NCBI RefSeq assembly: GCF_902459525.1
Contig: NZ_LR699166.1
Coordinates: forward strand, 2,492,501-2,556,500
DNA: 64,000 bases
Origin: Sideroxydans sp. CL21
Lineage (GTDB): Bacteria; Pseudomonadota; Gammaproteobacteria; Burkholderiales; Gallionellaceae
Direction of reading: 5' to 3'
The position numbers and the translations under genes were made by a program. Position 1 is the first letter of the stretch. Each line of letters starts with the position of its first letter. Shown piece after piece: positions 62,134 through 64,000 of this stretch. The notes beneath the pieces were generated by a model. That model was given only the letters and a program-made list of their open reading frames with translations, did not search any database and had not been told where the DNA came from.

Positions 62134-64000
62134 ACCATCCCTCCGAGCTCGACCTGTTGCGCTACCGGCGGGCGCTGGATGCCTGGCGCGAAGATTGCAA
62201 GCGCCGGATGGCGCTGCGCTATCCGCTGGTTGAATTCGATGCGAACGATTGGCCACTTCGCACGCGACATGGTGGTGACATCATAGACTTCCGTCTGACT
62301 GAACCTCTGGCCGATTTCGCCGGCAAGGATCCGAGTTTTGTTGATGCGCTCCGCTGTGTCGCCGCTGAAAGGGTGCTGGGTGCAAAAACCAACCAGGTGA
62401 AATATTCAATACGAGACGTTCGCCTCCTATCCGCGATCGCAGCTCAAAACCTATTCGAACTCGACAATGCTGCCCTGCGTTCGATCGAGAACATGGCTCT
62501 GAACGCCGCCCACGAAAAGCCTAGTTCTGCGTCGGGTAAACTCGAAGAGTTGCTGCAGTTAAGCCGCGACATCGACCTGCTCACATCAAAAGGGGTGCTG
62601 CCATTCCTGCGGTTCAACTTGCGCCACGAAACGCAGCAAGAATTGCTGGCGATTCAACATGATCACCAAAAACGTTGGAGGGCGGCCAAGGCGGCCGTCC
62701 TCGATCACCGCATCGAGGCGTTAAACGAAGCGTTCAATGCACTTCTTGCCGACCATCCTCTACTGTCAGCCGCCGACAAAGTAGCAATCGCGATGATGGG
62801 GCTTGAAATGTGTGCTCCTTCGCGCGTGAATGAGATCCTGTGCCTAGCCATCGACGATCACGTGACGATCGACGACTACGTTCGCCGAAGCGAGGACAAG
62901 GAATTGGACGGAATTCACGCTGCGCACCAGATGCTGCTGGTGACCATGAAAGGCAGCAAAGGTGCCCAATGGAGCCCCAAGCCCGTACTAAATTTCATGA
63001 TTGATTTTTTCCACTACTGCCTTAAGGTCGTCAAGAATCACGGCAATCGCTCCAGGATGCTGGTCGAATGGTATCAGCAAAACCCCGACAAGCTTTACCT
63101 GACGCCAGAACTGGAATACCTGCGCGGCAGAGATATCTCTCGAGACGACCTAAGCAAGATTCTGCGCTTGGACACATCGCGAGTTCGAGTTTCTATGGAA
63201 TCCACGATCTTTGCGGAGCTTCGGCATGCGGTACGCAAGGCGCCGAACCCGAATGGCCGCGTCACCAAAATTGACGTTTTACCCTGGTCCAATGTCGAAT
63301 CGCACCTGCTCGATCTGGTGCGCGTGGCGATGGCTAAGTGCCGCGCCGTTACAGAGTTGACTCTCTACAAGGGGGATCTGTCCAAGATGCTTTTCCTCTT
63401 CGATCACTTAAAAAACACATCGCCCTGCTTCCCGCAGGCGGTCAACTACAGCTTTATCAGGAAAAGGCTAAAGCGACATGCAACAATAACTTGGAGCGTT
63501 CCTACTCTTTTCGAGAACTTGGGCATCACCATGCCGGTTGATGGGAAGATCAAGATCGCCGAGATCGATACCCACGACCCTCGCCGCTGGCTGACAACGA
63601 TGGCCAAGCACCATGGAAATAAGCTATCCGATGTGCTCATCAATAAATGGGCCAACCGGCTCAAACTGTCCCAGCTCAAGACTTATGACTTCAACACACC
63701 GGAGTGGCAAGCGGAGGCCAGTGCCATGCCCGATATGCAAGAGCTTCGGGATCTATCGAAGGGGCTGGCTGAAAGCCGGCGTATGGAGGAAGAGTGCGGC
63801 CTCAAGCCCGAGATCGTGACGGTCCACGACGCCGGCGTCAGTGTCACAAGCATGAATGCCATCTGCACCGCCTCCGAGAACAGGCCGGTGGCGCGGACTG
63901 CTGAGCAGATCATCGTCATGTATCCTTCTTGGTTCGGCATGTGTACACACCAGCACCATGAGAACCCCTGCCGAGCCTACTCTTCGTGCCTTCCCTGTAA
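62130..64000 (+). CDS. tyrosine recombinase, third of a set of three (cut by window end)
   Basis: The frame stays open for 623 codons to the window edge, so the protein is partial. The pentad is the most complete of the three: arginine in CAPSRVNEILCLA (about 227-239), lysine in TMKGSKG, HxxR in THDPRRWLTTM (about 481-491), Trp in INKWANR and Tyr in LKTYDF. The last visible residues, MCTHQHHENPCRAYSSCLPC, form a Cys/His cluster like that at the end of the second protein. A long helical N-terminal half precedes the core. The start overlaps the second gene as ATGA. Confidence 0.82.
   Translation, partial: MNHPSELDLLRYRRALDAWREDCKRRMALRYPLVEFDANDWPLRTRHGGDIIDFRLTEPLADFAGKDPSFVDALRCVAAERVLGAKTNQVKYSIRDVRLLSAIAAQNLFELDNAALRSIENMALNAAHEKPSSASGKLEELLQLSRDIDLLTSKGVLPFLRFNLRHETQQELLAIQHDHQKRWRAAKAAVLDHRIEALNEAFNALLADHPLLSAADKVAIAMMGLEMCAPSRVNEILCLAIDDHVTIDDYVRRSEDKELDGIHAAHQMLLVTMKGSKGAQWSPKPVLNFMIDFFHYCLKVVKNHGNRSRMLVEWYQQNPDKLYLTPELEYLRGRDISRDDLSKILRLDTSRVRVSMESTIFAELRHAVRKAPNPNGRVTKIDVLPWSNVESHLLDLVRVAMAKCRAVTELTLYKGDLSKMLFLFDHLKNTSPCFPQAVNYSFIRKRLKRHATITWSVPTLFENLGITMPVDGKIKIAEIDTHDPRRWLTTMAKHHGNKLSDVLINKWANRLKLSQLKTYDFNTPEWQAEASAMPDMQELRDLSKGLAESRRMEEECGLKPEIVTVHDAGVSVTSMNAICTASENRPVARTAEQIIVMYPSWFGMCTHQHHENPCRAYSSCLPC

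Overview
The window looks like chromosome of a betaproteobacterium, most likely of the Nitrosomonadales (Gallionellaceae/Sideroxydans-like). This rests on gene order and protein resemblance judged by eye, not on a database search. Core genes are tightly packed, with many ATGA or TTGA stop/start overlaps. Core blocks visible here are glmM-folP-ftsH-rlmE with yhbY, greA and carBA; murJ / rpsT-argD-argF-argG; a full sulfate-assimilation operon with a divergent cysB; and rho-rplU-rpmA.

Layout. 1-4734: tpiA, then the phosphate transporter operon pstSCAB behind a repeat-rich operator-like site and with a strong hairpin after pstS. 4735-11410: an AT-richer accessory island in the gap between the 3' ends of pstB and glmM. 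It carries a Septu-like ATPase/HNH pair plus a small third ORF, a stand-alone proteasome/HslV-like Ntn-hydrolase, a TIR-like (PF10137-type) protein with an unknown N-terminal domain, and a DUF2971-like protein. 11411-28853: housekeeping genes (cell wall, folate, FtsH, rRNA methylation, CarAB, lysine pathway, BamE, RecN, NadK, HrcA, ferrochelatase) interspersed with inverted repeats. 28922-33829: orn, an M48 protease, a cytochrome c, phhA, rsgA, a candidate 29-residue membrane peptide and a CobD/AmpE-like protein. 33900-40771: tauE-cysI-cysH-cysD-cysN and cysB; cysI carries an apparent one-base loss in a G run. 40963-52686: a Rossmann-PAS-GGDEF protein, murJ, rpsT, arginine genes and small metabolic genes. 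52809-56444: an SHP / diheme cytochrome c / cytochrome b operon with a QseBC/PmrAB-like two-component system and a matching PmrA-type box upstream. 56682-59098: trxA, rho, rplU, rpmA. 59099-64000: two hairpins and then three consecutive tyrosine recombinases, the last cut by the window edge, lying where obgE normally follows rpmA.

How the parts fit. The sulfur operon should take sulfate through APS to sulfite and sulfide, with a TauE/SafE permease and CysB control. The SHP/DHC/cyt b set should pass quinol electrons to a periplasmic oxygen- or NO-reactive haem. The two accessory regions are the least ordinary parts: a probable antiphage cluster mixing a known type (Septu) with less familiar effectors, and the left end of a three-recombinase mobile element whose cargo lies beyond the window. 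No rRNA, tRNA or CRISPR array was seen.
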